Positions 17,349 through 26,327 of a DNA stretch of 64,000 nt are shown here, in pieces. The translations under genes were made by a program, and so were the position numbers. A model generated the notes under the pieces. The model was not told the DNA's origin, did not search any database, and saw only the letters and a program-made list of their open reading frames with translations. Each line of letters opens with the position of its first letter. Position 1 is the first letter of the stretch. Source of the stretch: Leptotrichia massiliensis (GTDB lineage Bacteria; Fusobacteriota; Fusobacteriia; Fusobacteriales; Leptotrichiaceae); assembly GCF_900104625.1 (NCBI RefSeq), contig NZ_FNVZ01000005.1, positions 1,550,001-1,614,000 on the forward strand, written 5' to 3'.

Positions 17349-19923
17349 TTTTCTCACCTTTCCCAAAATCCGTGCCACTCAAACTCTCTTTCACTTCCTG
17401 CTCCAATTTCTTCAAAGCTGTCTGATAAATATAAGAAGTCCCAATCAAAATAGCCCCCATACTAAAGTAAGCAATCAACTTATAGGAATTATCAAATCGT
17501 AAGAAATCCCATAAAAAACTTTTTGCCACAAAAAATATTCCTATTCCAAGCCCAATTCTTCTAACATTCCTATTTGGCACTCTAAATCCTTTCCAGACTA
17601 AATATCCACATAATAGCAGTCCAACTATATCCAAAGCTAGTCCAGCTCCTAAAATTAATACACCTGAATGTTCATATATCCGTAAAATAATATTTGCTAC
17701 AAAAAGGAAATATATTGATTCTCCGAGTATCCACAATGGTTTTTTCTCATTTTTTTTGAAAAAGCATAAATGAATATCATTTTTAGCAACCATAAATAAA
17801 TAGATATTTACTAAAATTGGTAAAAAGAACGGAAATATATAACTTATTGGTACTCTTTCTTTTAATATATCCGAACTCCAACCAAAAAAATACAGGATAA
17901 GATTAATCATATTTATAAATAACAAATAAATTATTTCAATTATTATCAAGAATTTCAAACTAAAACTGTCTTGTAATTTTTTCGCTTTATACGTTACTGT
18001 TCTTAAAACAAAAAGCGAAACTAATAAACTCAAAAATATATCTTCACCATAATTTATCATTTTAAATGAAGTAACAACATTAAAAACAACTTTATTTATA
18101 AAAAATATTGAATAAATAAAAATCAGATATTTAAATATTCCATTTAAAATCCTAACTTCTGTCTTGTAGCTTTTTTGTTTTATCAGGAAATAAAGCACAA
18201 ATGAAAAAGATATTATCATCAAATCTTGAATATACACAAGCAAATATTTTTCTTCCCGCACAATTAAATTACTCACTAGCGAAACTAGATAAATCCCAAT
18301 CGTTCCATATCGCATTTCTTTATTTTTATATTTTCTATAAAAGAAATATAATAGTGCAGTTTCAGCACCCCACGCAACCACAACAAATTTTTCTGGCACA
18401 ATTAACGGAATAATTAGGATAAAACTTCCTAATGCCACGATATAAAAGATTTTTGCAACTTTGTTGTCCTTGAGCCTGTCGCCAAAAAATCCGTAAATTA
18501 TTCCGACTGTTCCGACTAATACCGCTTTTAGCCAGCTTGGTGTTGTCTTGTCAAACAGGCTGTAAATCAATGAAAATTTTATAATTAGATTTAAACTTAG
18601 AAATATATAGTCGATTACGTTGCTTTGACGATTTTCTTTTTTGTGAGAATTTAGGAAAATGAAACTGTATGCTGTTGTAAAAATTACGATGTAGAAAAAT
18701 GCCGTGATCTTATCATGAACACTATAATTTAAGTAATAAATCAGCCCCGTCATATTTACTACACCTGTAACAAATCCAAAAATCTTGCTGTATATCCAGT
18801 CCTTTTTCCAAGAAACTCCAAGCACAATTCCCTGCAAAATCAAAGAATATGCCAAAACATAATAAATCTGGACATTGCTCTTATTCACCCAAATATACGC
18901 TCCGTAAGGCAAATATCCACCAATCAGCGACAATACTCCGATTATCTGGCTATTATATCGCAATGAAAGAATTACAACCAGCCCTGTCAGTATTACTGAT
19001 ATAAAAAGTCCCGCTGTAATTGGGTAAAGTTTGAGATAAAGCGTGGAAAGAAGTGTAGTCAAATAAAGAATCCCAATTCCACCACCAATCAGCTCAACTG
19101 CAAAATGCTTCTTATTTTTCTGATAAAATTTTTCTCCAGCAAAAAGAAAAAACATCCCAAGCAAATACGAAGCCGAACTTTTCACATAATTATTTGCCAA
19201 AATTTTTGCAAACTGTGTCCGAAATACTAAAAAAACTCCCAAAAAGATTGATATTATCCCTAAAAAGTTAAAACCCTTCAAACCAATAAGTTTTTCAAAT
19301 ACAAATCTTTTTTTCTCTCTTTCAAAAAGAAACTCCCCTTCCTTCAAAACCGTTTCTTCTTTTATTTTATTATGAAAAACCGAAGACTCCTCCTGGAGAA
19401 ATACTTTATTTTCAAAAGTTTTCCTATTACTTTTCTCTAAAAAATCACCAATTTTCCCATCAATTTTTTTTAATTCATCTCTTAATGAATCAGCTTCATC
19501 TGAAAATTCGTGATAAAGATTTCTTTCCAGCATTTTAACTTTTCTCTTCATTTCCTCTGCATAATTAGAAAGCCTTCTGGTCACACCACTTTCCAATTCC
19601 ACATTCATCTTCTCAGCCAAAATATTCTGAAACTTATCAATCTCACCATTTCTCCTAACCTTTTTCGCTTCCTTCAATTCCTCAATAAGCACTGCATTAC
19701 TATTTTTAAGCCTTCCAATTTCCTCTTCCCTAACTTTCATCTTTTCATGAAATGCCGTTAAATCCTTCGCCAGCCTTTCATTATCTTCCAAAAGTTCTTT
19801 TTCCCTGCTTATTCCAGCCTCATTTTTTATATTTGCAATTATTGATTCTATCTCAGAATTTAATTTCCCAATCTCCTTATACTTATTCTCAAGATTTTCC
19901 AATTCCTTTATTTTGTCAATCAT
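17332..19923 (-). CDS. DUF2339 polytopic membrane protein with N-terminal coiled coil
   Basis: An 863-residue protein. Residues 1-170 are charged and helical, with long E/K/L heptads predicted as coiled coil. From about residue 215 there follow some twenty hydrophobic segments, starting with FNFLGIISIFLGVFLVF. This is the DUF2339 layout (large multi-pass protein of unknown activity, formerly annotated as membrane protein). A strong GAGGAGG lies before the ATG. It is the first gene of a run continuing into the DUF3999-like, LemA and DUF2207 genes; overlaps and short gaps indicate one transcript at least to the first terminator at 12262. Confidence 0.85.
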   Translation of the reverse strand: MIDKIKELENLENKYKEIGKLNSEIESIIANIKNEAGISREKELLEDNERLAKDLTAFHEKMKVREEEIGRLKNSNAVLIEELKEAKKVRRNGEIDKFQNILAEKMNVELESGVTRRLSNYAEEMKRKVKMLERNLYHEFSDEADSLRDELKKIDGKIGDFLEKSNRKTFENKVFLQEESSVFHNKIKEETVLKEGEFLFEREKKRFVFEKLIGLKGFNFLGIISIFLGVFLVFRTQFAKILANNYVKSSASYLLGMFFLFAGEKFYQKNKKHFAVELIGGGIGILYLTTLLSTLYLKLYPITAGLFISVILTGLVVILSLRYNSQIIGVLSLIGGYLPYGAYIWVNKSNVQIYYVLAYSLILQGIVLGVSWKKDWIYSKIFGFVTGVVNMTGLIYYLNYSVHDKITAFFYIVIFTTAYSFIFLNSHKKENRQSNVIDYIFLSLNLIIKFSLIYSLFDKTTPSWLKAVLVGTVGIIYGFFGDRLKDNKVAKIFYIVALGSFILIIPLIVPEKFVVVAWGAETALLYFFYRKYKNKEMRYGTIGIYLVSLVSNLIVREEKYLLVYIQDLMIISFSFVLYFLIKQKSYKTEVRILNGIFKYLIFIYSIFFINKVVFNVVTSFKMINYGEDIFLSLLVSLFVLRTVTYKAKKLQDSFSLKFLIIIEIIYLLFINMINLILYFFGWSSDILKERVPISYIFPFFLPILVNIYLFMVAKNDIHLCFFKKNEKKPLWILGESIYFLFVANIILRIYEHSGVLILGAGLALDIVGLLLCGYLVWKGFRVPNRNVRRIGLGIGIFFVAKSFLWDFLRFDNSYKLIAYFSMGAILIGTSYIYQTALKKLEQEVKESLSGTDFGKGEKNEENK

Positions 19924-19990
19924 TGTAAAACCTCCTCAAAACTCACAATTTTTTATAAATGTATTTTTAATCTGTAAAATAATTTATAAT

Positions 19991-20019
19991 TTTATACTAT
20001 TCCCCATTTAAATAGTGAA
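19991..20019 (-). promoter_or_regulatory. Weak promoter candidate for the DUF2339-LemA-DUF2207 operon
   Basis: Minus-strand TTCACT (20014-20019), a 17-bp spacer and TATAAA (19991-19996) lie about 70 nt before the ATG at 19923. The left arm of a 13-bp inverted repeat covers the spacer. Confidence 0.3.
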
Positions 20020-20106
20020 TATTTAATAAATTTTCAATTATTATAAGAATATTGGTTTATATCTTTTGTTAGAAAAGTCCGTAACAAATTCGTTATTTAA
20101 ATGGGG
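20002..20106. repeat. 13-bp perfect inverted repeat flanking a 79-bp AT-rich core
   Basis: CCCCATTTAAATA at 20002-20014 is repeated inverted as TATTTAAATGGGG at 20094-20106. The core contains a phrase (20018-20041) that recurs with one change at about 25888-25911 upstream of speA, also between inverted arms (TTATTCCTT / AAGGAATAA). It could be a small non-autonomous element or an operator pair. Confidence 0.5.
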
Positions 20107-20129
20107 TTTAATATAAATTGGATTTAGTA

Positions 20130-21827
20130 TTAACTATAATTTCTATCAAATTTAACTGCCACTTCTTTTCCAAAAAATGCTATCCCAATTTTCAATACAT
20201 TCTCAACTCCAGAATTTTTTAATACAGAAGCATATTCTTTCTTTTCAATCTGCTGTAGTGCAATATCACACTCATTCTCTAATTTTTCAAAAATTTTATC
20301 TTCACTCAAATTTTCCATTGCATTTACAACCTTCAATTCCAAAATAATCCCTTCTTTTCTTTTTTCCATATTTTTAGGCTTCAAAAGCAAATCATATCTG
20401 CCTTTCCCGGCAAAATTATTTGAAGTTATTTCATACTCATTTTTCAAAGTCAAAATTATTCCAAGCATTAAGCCATGATAAAATTGCTCTTTATAAACTC
20501 CGCTTACATCCAATATTCCCATGTTTTCCAATAAAATTTTTCTTAATTCCTTCTTAAAAATTTCGATATCTCCATTTTTTAAGGAATATACCATATTATA
20601 AAAGCTGTTATAATTCTCAAAATATACTTCTATAAACATTTTTGAAAACATTTTTAATATTTCTTCATTCGGAATTTTCAAATAAACTTGTTCCTCATCA
20701 TCTTGAACTTCTTCTGCCAATGTCAAATAACCGCTGTGAAAAAACAAATTCCATATATTTTCTTCATAATTTGCTTCCAAGTTTGCAAAAGTCATATTCT
20801 CATCTATTCTTCTTAAAATGGATTTTTTATTCAAAAGTTTTGAAAAATCATCAAAAATCTCATTTTTGAGTTTTTTTAAATATAGTTTTATCAATTCATT
20901 TCCACTCGTATTTACCCAGTACGACTTTAATTTTTCATCATTCAGAAAATTAATAATCGACCACGGATTGTAAACTTTTATATCTCCAAACAAATATCCA
21001 TTGTACCATCGTTGGACATCTTTAAGTTCAAATTCTAAATCAAAATCCTTTAAAGCCTGCTCAACTTCACTTTCTGTAATCCCAAAATATTCTGTAAATC
21101 TATTGTCCAGAATTGTATGAACTCTTAGATTATTCAATCCAGAAAATATATTTTCCTTTGCAACTCTCAAAATCCCAGTCATAATTCCCATTTCCAGATA
21201 ATTATTATCCTTTAGGACAACTCCATAAAATGTTTTAAAAAAGCTAATTGCTTCTTGATAATAGCCTTTCACGTATGAATCAATTATCGGCTGATCATAC
21301 TCGTCTATTAGCACTACCACTTTTTGTCCATAATATTCATATAGATATTTTGTTAAATCCAGCAAGGATAATTTCCATGTTGCTTTTGTTGCTCTGTTAA
21401 ATAAAATTGAATCGTATTTTTCTTTTTTTCTCGCACTTAAATTTTCCTTTACAAATTCAAATTCATCATATAAATCCGAAATTGTATTTTTTATCATCTC
21501 AAACCCATTTCCCCAGCTACTTTCATCATAATTCCTAAATGAAATAGAAATAACTGGAGCGGTTCCCTGCTTTTCAAAATACTCATTTTCAGAAATTTTT
21601 AAATTCTCAAACAGTTTTTTATTTCCATCTTTATTTTCAATATCAAAAAAATATTTTATCATCGACATATTAAGTGTTTTTCCAAATCTTCTCGGACGTG
21701 TAAACAGCTTAACTTCGCCAGGTTCTCCTATAATGCTTTTTATCAATTCTGTTTTATCAAAATAATAGTAATTTCCGTCTATTATTTTTTTAAAATCTGA
21801 TATTCCTATTGGCAGTTTTTTCTTCAT
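20130..21827 (-). CDS. AAA-ATPase-like protein with C-terminal PD-(D/E)XK nuclease-like domain
   Basis: A 565-residue protein of the family found in many copies in Fusobacteria, Bacteroidetes and clostridia (Pfam AAA-ATPase_like plus PDDEXK_9, formerly DUF1703). The N-terminus IGISDFKKIIDGNYYYFDKTELI and the P-loop region LFTRPRRFGKTLNMSM are typical. The Walker B-like strand is VVVLIDEYDQPI. The C-terminal part around residues 485-510 has GRYDLLLKPKN followed by IILELKVVNA, the D and E-x-K positions of the nuclease fold. Its job is unknown; defence or mobile-element roles have been suggested for related proteins. It is a single gene, not in an obvious operon. Confidence 0.9.
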   Translation of the reverse strand: MKKKLPIGISDFKKIIDGNYYYFDKTELIKSIIGEPGEVKLFTRPRRFGKTLNMSMIKYFFDIENKDGNKKLFENLKISENEYFEKQGTAPVISISFRNYDESSWGNGFEMIKNTISDLYDEFEFVKENLSARKKEKYDSILFNRATKATWKLSLLDLTKYLYEYYGQKVVVLIDEYDQPIIDSYVKGYYQEAISFFKTFYGVVLKDNNYLEMGIMTGILRVAKENIFSGLNNLRVHTILDNRFTEYFGITESEVEQALKDFDLEFELKDVQRWYNGYLFGDIKVYNPWSIINFLNDEKLKSYWVNTSGNELIKLYLKKLKNEIFDDFSKLLNKKSILRRIDENMTFANLEANYEENIWNLFFHSGYLTLAEEVQDDEEQVYLKIPNEEILKMFSKMFIEVYFENYNSFYNMVYSLKNGDIEIFKKELRKILLENMGILDVSGVYKEQFYHGLMLGIILTLKNEYEITSNNFAGKGRYDLLLKPKNMEKRKEGIILELKVVNAMENLSEDKIFEKLENECDIALQQIEKKEYASVLKNSGVENVLKIGIAFFGKEVAVKFDRNYS

Positions 21828-21868
21828 TTAACATTCCTCCCTTTTTACCTGGTCAATACCAAACTAGA

Positions 21869-22720
21869 CTATTTATAAATAAACAGCAGAATTTCCCTAA
21901 GCAGTTTGCAAGCTAGTGCCGTAGATTGCCCAGACTGATCATATACAGGCGATAATTCGTTCATGTCAAGCCCAACAATATTTAACTGCGAAATTTTTTC
22001 TATTGCCTTATGTAGTTCCACAAAAGTAACTCCTCCAGCTTCAGGCGTTCCAGTTCCAGGAAATTCCGATGGATCAAGCACATCTAGATCCAATGTAAAA
22101 TACACAGGTTTCCCTTTTAATTTTTCTACAACTTCATCAAGTCCATCAAAATTAAATTTTGTTGTATGAAGATGTTCCTTTGCAAATTTCCATTCATCTC
22201 TTTCCCCACTTCTTATTCCAAACTGAAAAATTCTGTCATCTCCAACAATATCCCAACATCTTCTAATTACAGAAGCATGCGAATAATACTGCCCTAAATA
22301 CTCATCTCTCAAGTCTGTATGTGCATCAAACTGAATAATATACAAATCTGGATATTTTTCAGCAACTGCTCTCACAGCTCCCAACGTAACAGAATGCTCT
22401 CCACCAATCATAAACGGAATTTTCCCATCCTTCAAAATTTTTGCTGTTTCATCCTGAATATCCTGCAACGTACTTTCCGAATTTCCAAATGAAAGTTCCA
22501 AATCTCCTCCATCAAAAACCTTAATATCTTCCAAATCCTTATCTTGATACGGACTATACGTTTCTATCCCAAAACTCTCATTTCTCATAACCGCCGAAGC
22601 AAATCTAGTCCCTGGTCTAAACGAAGTTGTGCTGTCAAATGGTGCTCCAAAAATAGCGATTTTGCTCTCATTATATTCATTGTCACACCCTACAAATGTA
22701 TGTATATTTTTATTTTTCAT
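21869..22720 (-). CDS. speB: Agmatinase (agmatine ureohydrolase)
   Basis: Removes urea from agmatine to give putrescine. 283 residues. Ureohydrolase motifs with the Mn-binding residues are visible: GGEHSVT, QFDAHTDLRDEY, YSHAS, and DLDVLDPSEFPGTGTPEAGG. The arginase family shares these motifs. Agmatinase is preferred because the gene lies 30 nt after spermidine synthase and in the same cluster as an arginine decarboxylase-type enzyme, making a closed arginine-agmatine-putrescine-spermidine route. It is the last gene of the polyamine run. Confidence 0.93.
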   Translation of the reverse strand: MKNKNIHTFVGCDNEYNESKIAIFGAPFDSTTSFRPGTRFASAVMRNESFGIETYSPYQDKDLEDIKVFDGGDLELSFGNSESTLQDIQDETAKILKDGKIPFMIGGEHSVTLGAVRAVAEKYPDLYIIQFDAHTDLRDEYLGQYYSHASVIRRCWDIVGDDRIFQFGIRSGERDEWKFAKEHLHTTKFNFDGLDEVVEKLKGKPVYFTLDLDVLDPSEFPGTGTPEAGGVTFVELHKAIEKISQLNIVGLDMNELSPVYDQSGQSTALACKLLREILLFIYK

Positions 22721-22750
22721 ATAACTTCTCCTTCTAGTTTTTATTTTAAA

Positions 22751-23593
22751 TTATTTTATTAAATCTTTCACATAATTTGGCAAAGCAAAAGCCCCTTTAT
22801 GCAATTCTGTATTATAATATCTTGTTTCTATTCCAAACTTATTCCATTTATCAGCCTTCAAATCTTCTACAGGATTATATTTTTTTGAAGCAAATCCAAA
22901 TAGCCAATGTCCTGACGGATATGTCGGTATATGTAGCTGATAGACTGTTGCAAAAGGGAATACTGCTCTTAACTGTTTACTTGCTCTTGCTGTTGCCTTA
23001 GCATCTGCTTCATAATATGGACTTTCATGCTGATTTACAAGAATTCCGTCCTCTTTTAGTGCGTTAAAGCAGTTTCCATAAAATTCTCTTGTAAATAAAT
23101 CTTCTCCAGGTCCAAACGGATCTGTCGAATCTACAATTACAATGTCATATTCATTTGCCTTGGAACGTACAAATTTCAATCCATCCTCATAATAAATATA
23201 AACTCTCTTATCATCCAGCTTATTAGCCGTCTTAGGCAAATATTGACGACAAAGATCGACAACCATCTTGTCAATTTCCACCATATCAATTCTCTCAATA
23301 TGTTCATATTTTACAAGTTCACGAACAGTACCTCCATCTCCAGCACCAATTACCAATATTTTCTTAGCCTTAGGATTTACAGCCATAGGAACGTGAGTTA
23401 TCATCTCATGGTAAATAAACTCATCCTTTTCTGTCAACATCATAAATCCATCCAATGTCAAAAATCGCCCAAATTCTGGCGACTCAAAAATATCAATTCT
23501 CTGAAAATCACTTTTTGCACTAACTAACTGCTTATCAATCTTTATAGAAAAACGAACATTTTTCGTATGTTCTTCTGTGTACCATAATTCCAT
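22751..23593 (-). CDS. speE: Spermidine synthase (polyamine aminopropyltransferase)
   Basis: Transfers the aminopropyl group from decarboxylated SAM to putrescine. 280 residues, standard for SpeE. Motifs seen are LTLDGFMMLTEKDEFIYHEM, the nucleotide-binding VIGAGDGGTVREL, VEIDKMVVDLC, and the catalytic aspartate in IVDSTDPFGPGEDLF. The gene is 30 nt upstream of speB. Decarboxylated SAM would come from the SpeD encoded at 26.3-27.2 kb, so all four enzymes of the pathway lie within 5.4 kb. Confidence 0.95.
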   Translation of the reverse strand: MELWYTEEHTKNVRFSIKIDKQLVSAKSDFQRIDIFESPEFGRFLTLDGFMMLTEKDEFIYHEMITHVPMAVNPKAKKILVIGAGDGGTVRELVKYEHIERIDMVEIDKMVVDLCRQYLPKTANKLDDKRVYIYYEDGLKFVRSKANEYDIVIVDSTDPFGPGEDLFTREFYGNCFNALKEDGILVNQHESPYYEADAKATARASKQLRAVFPFATVYQLHIPTYPSGHWLFGFASKKYNPVEDLKADKWNKFGIETRYYNTELHKGAFALPNYVKDLIK

Positions 23594-23732
23594 CTGCTAC
23601 ACTCCTTTCAATTTGTATTACCTATTTTTTTAATATCTAACCTTTTATTTCCAATGTTTTGTACTTTGAAACTTTTTTATAAATTCCTCAACTTTTCCAT
23701 TTTTTATAATTTTATTCTATTTCTTACATTCA

Positions 23733-24263
23733 TTAAACGTTTCTCAAATAATTTTCCTTAACCTTAACCCTATTTAACCATCCTGTCAAAAAATCATTCT
23801 GAGTCGCATCTCTTTTAGCAAGAGATTTGTAGTATTCACGCTGTAAATTATGATAAACCATCAAAAATTTAACTGGATTAACATCATTTAAATATTTTAG
23901 GGTCTGAGGTCCAATTGCTCCATCCACACTCACAACATTTTTACCATAAACCTTATTCACAGCCTCCTGAGCCTTTTTAATTCCATATCTTCCAGCATTT
24001 ACTGAAAAATCAAATATGCTTAGTGCCACCTTATCATTTTTCACTTGATCCAATTTTCTAGCCTTATAATATTTTTCTTCATAAATTTTTTGTGCCATTG
24101 CTTTTGTTAAATCTTTCATACTACCTTTATATCCACATTCTCTAGCTCTTTCCTTAGTAATGCCATATTTTGTTTCCCCGCCTTTATCATTCTTATCATT
24201 AGAATAGTTTCCTTCAACTAGCAAAATATAATTAAAAAATTTCAAAAATCTGTTGTCAGCCAT
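23733..24263 (-). CDS. GH108-type lysozyme-like protein
   Basis: A 176-residue protein of the phage-endolysin-like GH108/peptidoglycan-binding family (ZliS-like secretion activator). The N-terminal catalytic segment is LLVEGNYSNDKNDKGGETKYGIT, where the glutamate after LLV is the likely acid. The C-terminal half (FSVNAGRYGIKKAQEAVNKVYG, VDGAIGPQTLKYLN) matches the associated peptidoglycan-binding-3 fold. No signal peptide is visible, as in phage endolysins that need a holin, and no holin or other phage gene is nearby. It sits between speA (72 nt) and speE (139 nt), an odd place for a cell-wall hydrolase and probably a domesticated phage gene. Confidence 0.85.
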   Translation of the reverse strand: MADNRFLKFFNYILLVEGNYSNDKNDKGGETKYGITKERARECGYKGSMKDLTKAMAQKIYEEKYYKARKLDQVKNDKVALSIFDFSVNAGRYGIKKAQEAVNKVYGKNVVSVDGAIGPQTLKYLNDVNPVKFLMVYHNLQREYYKSLAKRDATQNDFLTGWLNRVKVKENYLRNV

Positions 24264-24335
24264 TTTTGTTTCCTTCTTTCATTTATTTTAATTGGAATTT
24301 CGCAAACACTGTCTGCGTTTTTACATCAAAAATTT

Positions 24336-25799
24336 TCACTCCAAAACAACATTTATCTTTTCAACATGCATATCCTCAGTTCCTGTTAATAGACATCCTT
24401 TTTCCTTTGCATATTCGATATAATTTATGATTTCCTCAGTAATTCGTTCTCCTGGTGCTAATATCGGTATCCCTGGCGGATAAGCCATAACAAATTCTCC
24501 ACTTATTTTACCTGCACTATCTTTTATCGGAATCATTTCCTTTTCTGAATAAAAGGCTTTTTGTGGCGGAAGCACAACATCAGGATTTATATATTCGTGA
24601 TCAAACATTCCTGTGGAATCTTTTGAGTAAAGCCGTTTAATTTCTGCAAGCGAAGATATTAGCCGTTCTATTTCCAATCCTCTGTCCCCCGCGGAAATTA
24701 TCGCCAAAATATTTCCCAAATCTCCAAATTCAATCTGAATTTCATAATCATCCCGCAAAATATCATAAACTTCAATTCCAGCAAGCCCAATATCTTTTGT
24801 ATACACAGATAATTTTGTCGTATCAAAGTCATAAACCGAATCTCCATCAATCAGTTCTTTCCCATACGCATAATACCCACCTAGTTTATTAATTTCATTT
24901 CTGGCATATTCTGCAAATTTAACTGTTTTTTCAAAAAGTTCTCTTCCGTTTATCGCCAAATTTTTTCTTGCCACATCAAGCGAAGTCATAAGTAAATACG
25001 ATGCACTCGTAGTTTGAGTCAAGTTTATAACTTGCCGAACATAATCAGCATTTATTCTCTCACCACTTAACAAAATCGAACTTTGTGTTAAAGAACCGCC
25101 TGTCTTATGCATACTGATTGCCGCCATATCTGCTCCAGCTTCCATTGCTGAAATTGGTAAATTTTCATCAAAGTAAAAATGTGCTCCGTGTGCCTCATCA
25201 ACTAGCACAAACATATCATTTTCATGTGCCAGTTTTACAATAGATTTTAAATCTGAACAAATTCCGTAATAAGTGGGATTATTCACTAATATTGCTTTTG
25301 CATCAGGATTTTCCTGAATTGCCTTTTTCACATCATTAATCGACATTCCAAGTGATATTCCCAATTTCTTGTTAAGTCCGGGATTAATATAAACTGGTAT
25401 CGCTCCACAAATTACCAGTGCATTAATAGCACTTCTATGCACATTTCTTGGAATAATGATTTTATCTCCAGCCTTGCAAGTTGCCATAATCATAGCCTGT
25501 ACAGCCCCAGTCGTCCCGCTTACCATAAAATAAGCCTCCTTTGCCCCAAAAGCCTCCGCCGCTATATCCTGAGCCTCTTTAATAACCGAAGTCGGATGGC
25601 ATAAATTATCAAGCGGTTTCATCGAATTAACATCCATCTGCATGGCATCCAGCCCGATAAAATCTCGAAACTCCTTATTTCCACGCCCTCCCTTATGCCC
25701 TGGCACATCAAATCTCACAACCCTGTTAGAAAGATGATTTTTTAAAGCATCAAAAAGAACAGTCTTATTCTGTTTATTTCTATTTATATTTTTCCCCAT
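24336..25799 (-). CDS. speA: Arginine decarboxylase (Orn/Lys/Arg decarboxylase class, SpeA type)
   Basis: PLP enzyme converting arginine to agmatine, about 487 residues and therefore the short Bacillus SpeA-like form without the wing domain. Motifs are VPGHKGGRGN, MVSGTTGAVQAM, VDEAHGAH and the PLP lysine in AISMHKTGGSLTQSS. Arginine rather than lysine or ornithine is inferred from the neighbouring speB and speE. The ATG at 25799 is chosen because AAGGAGTTGAAGAA precedes it; the ATG at 25817 has no ribosome site. Its long leader (25800-26327) carries a structured repeat and an RNA-like island, which may control it. Confidence 0.9.
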   Translation of the reverse strand: MGKNINRNKQNKTVLFDALKNHLSNRVVRFDVPGHKGGRGNKEFRDFIGLDAMQMDVNSMKPLDNLCHPTSVIKEAQDIAAEAFGAKEAYFMVSGTTGAVQAMIMATCKAGDKIIIPRNVHRSAINALVICGAIPVYINPGLNKKLGISLGMSINDVKKAIQENPDAKAILVNNPTYYGICSDLKSIVKLAHENDMFVLVDEAHGAHFYFDENLPISAMEAGADMAAISMHKTGGSLTQSSILLSGERINADYVRQVINLTQTTSASYLLMTSLDVARKNLAINGRELFEKTVKFAEYARNEINKLGGYYAYGKELIDGDSVYDFDTTKLSVYTKDIGLAGIEVYDILRDDYEIQIEFGDLGNILAIISAGDRGLEIERLISSLAEIKRLYSKDSTGMFDHEYINPDVVLPPQKAFYSEKEMIPIKDSAGKISGEFVMAYPPGIPILAPGERITEEIINYIEYAKEKGCLLTGTEDMHVEKINVVLE

Positions 25800-25990
25800 T
25801 TCTTCAACTCCTTCCATATTTTTTTATTTATTCATAATTTTAAATCTCCAAATTTTTTATTAATATTATTCCTTTATTTAAAAAGCAAATATTTAATAAA
25901 TTTTGAATTATATACTATTTAACAAGGAATAAAAGTTATTTTGTTTAATAACAGTTTTTACTATTTTTATTATGTTTTTTCTTTATTTTC

Positions 25991-26106
25991 GCAGGATTGC
26001 TCATTGCCGCAAATCCTGCACCTATGGCTAGACTACGACTTTTATTTGCCCAACTCCGAAACTCCTCCTTTCAGTCGTCAGACAATCGTAGCTGAACAAA
26101 TAAAAG
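25991..26106 (-). ncRNA. Candidate structured RNA / leader element upstream of speA
   Basis: A GC-richer island within AT-rich DNA, in the 5' leader of speA. In minus-strand RNA a 10-bp helix forms from CUUUUAUUUG (26097-26106) and CAAAUAAAAG (26039-26048). Inside it UUCAG (26092-26096) pairs with CUGAA (26070-26074). The loop CUACGA (26086-26091) can pair with UCGUAG (26033-26038) just outside the first helix, making a pseudoknot. A hairpin with arms at 25991-25998 and 26012-26019 follows. It matches no riboswitch I can recall. It may instead be part of the repeat element. Confidence 0.45.
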
Positions 26107-26314
26107 CTCCGTCAGTTTACTAAAACTAAAAAATTTATTTTATTAAAAAAATATTTATTATAAATTTCCAAAATTTTAATTTCATTTCAAAAAATGCTTA
26201 GACAAGTGGGGATTAGTGCGTAGCACTTTCGCCAAAATCTTCAGATGTTATGATTTAAAGAAATTAAAATAACTAATATTGCGAAATAAAAGGGGATGGC
26301 GACTGTTCCCCTTT
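25991..26314. repeat. Hairpin-bounded repeat element C (about 324 bp) in the speA-speD gap
   Basis: The right end is a minus-oriented hairpin with arms AAAGGGGA / TCCCCTTT (26289-26296, 26307-26314) and minus-strand loop CAGTCGCC. The left end is a plus-oriented hairpin with arms GCAGGATT / AATCCTGC (25991-25998, 26012-26019). The block at 26185-26211 (minus: CCCCACTTGTCTAAGC then a T-run) matches 57589-57615 of element B at 25 of 27 positions. The unit resembles element B in size and in having hairpins at both ends. The right hairpin, followed by Ts, may also terminate speD. It is a non-coding, possibly mobile REP- or MITE-like element; no transposase is present. Confidence 0.7.
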
Positions 26315-26327
26315 GCTTTATAAATGC

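Noticed and set aside
25941-26123. 60-codon plus-strand ORF spanning the GC-richer island
   Set aside because: No ribosome site, and it crosses the hairpin and helices of the repeat/RNA candidate. Its protein-like look comes from the GC-rich island, not from a gene.
26212-26327. SAM or other known riboswitch downstream of speD
   Set aside because: It lies after the speD stop and shows none of the conserved cores I know; the hairpin there belongs to the repeat family.
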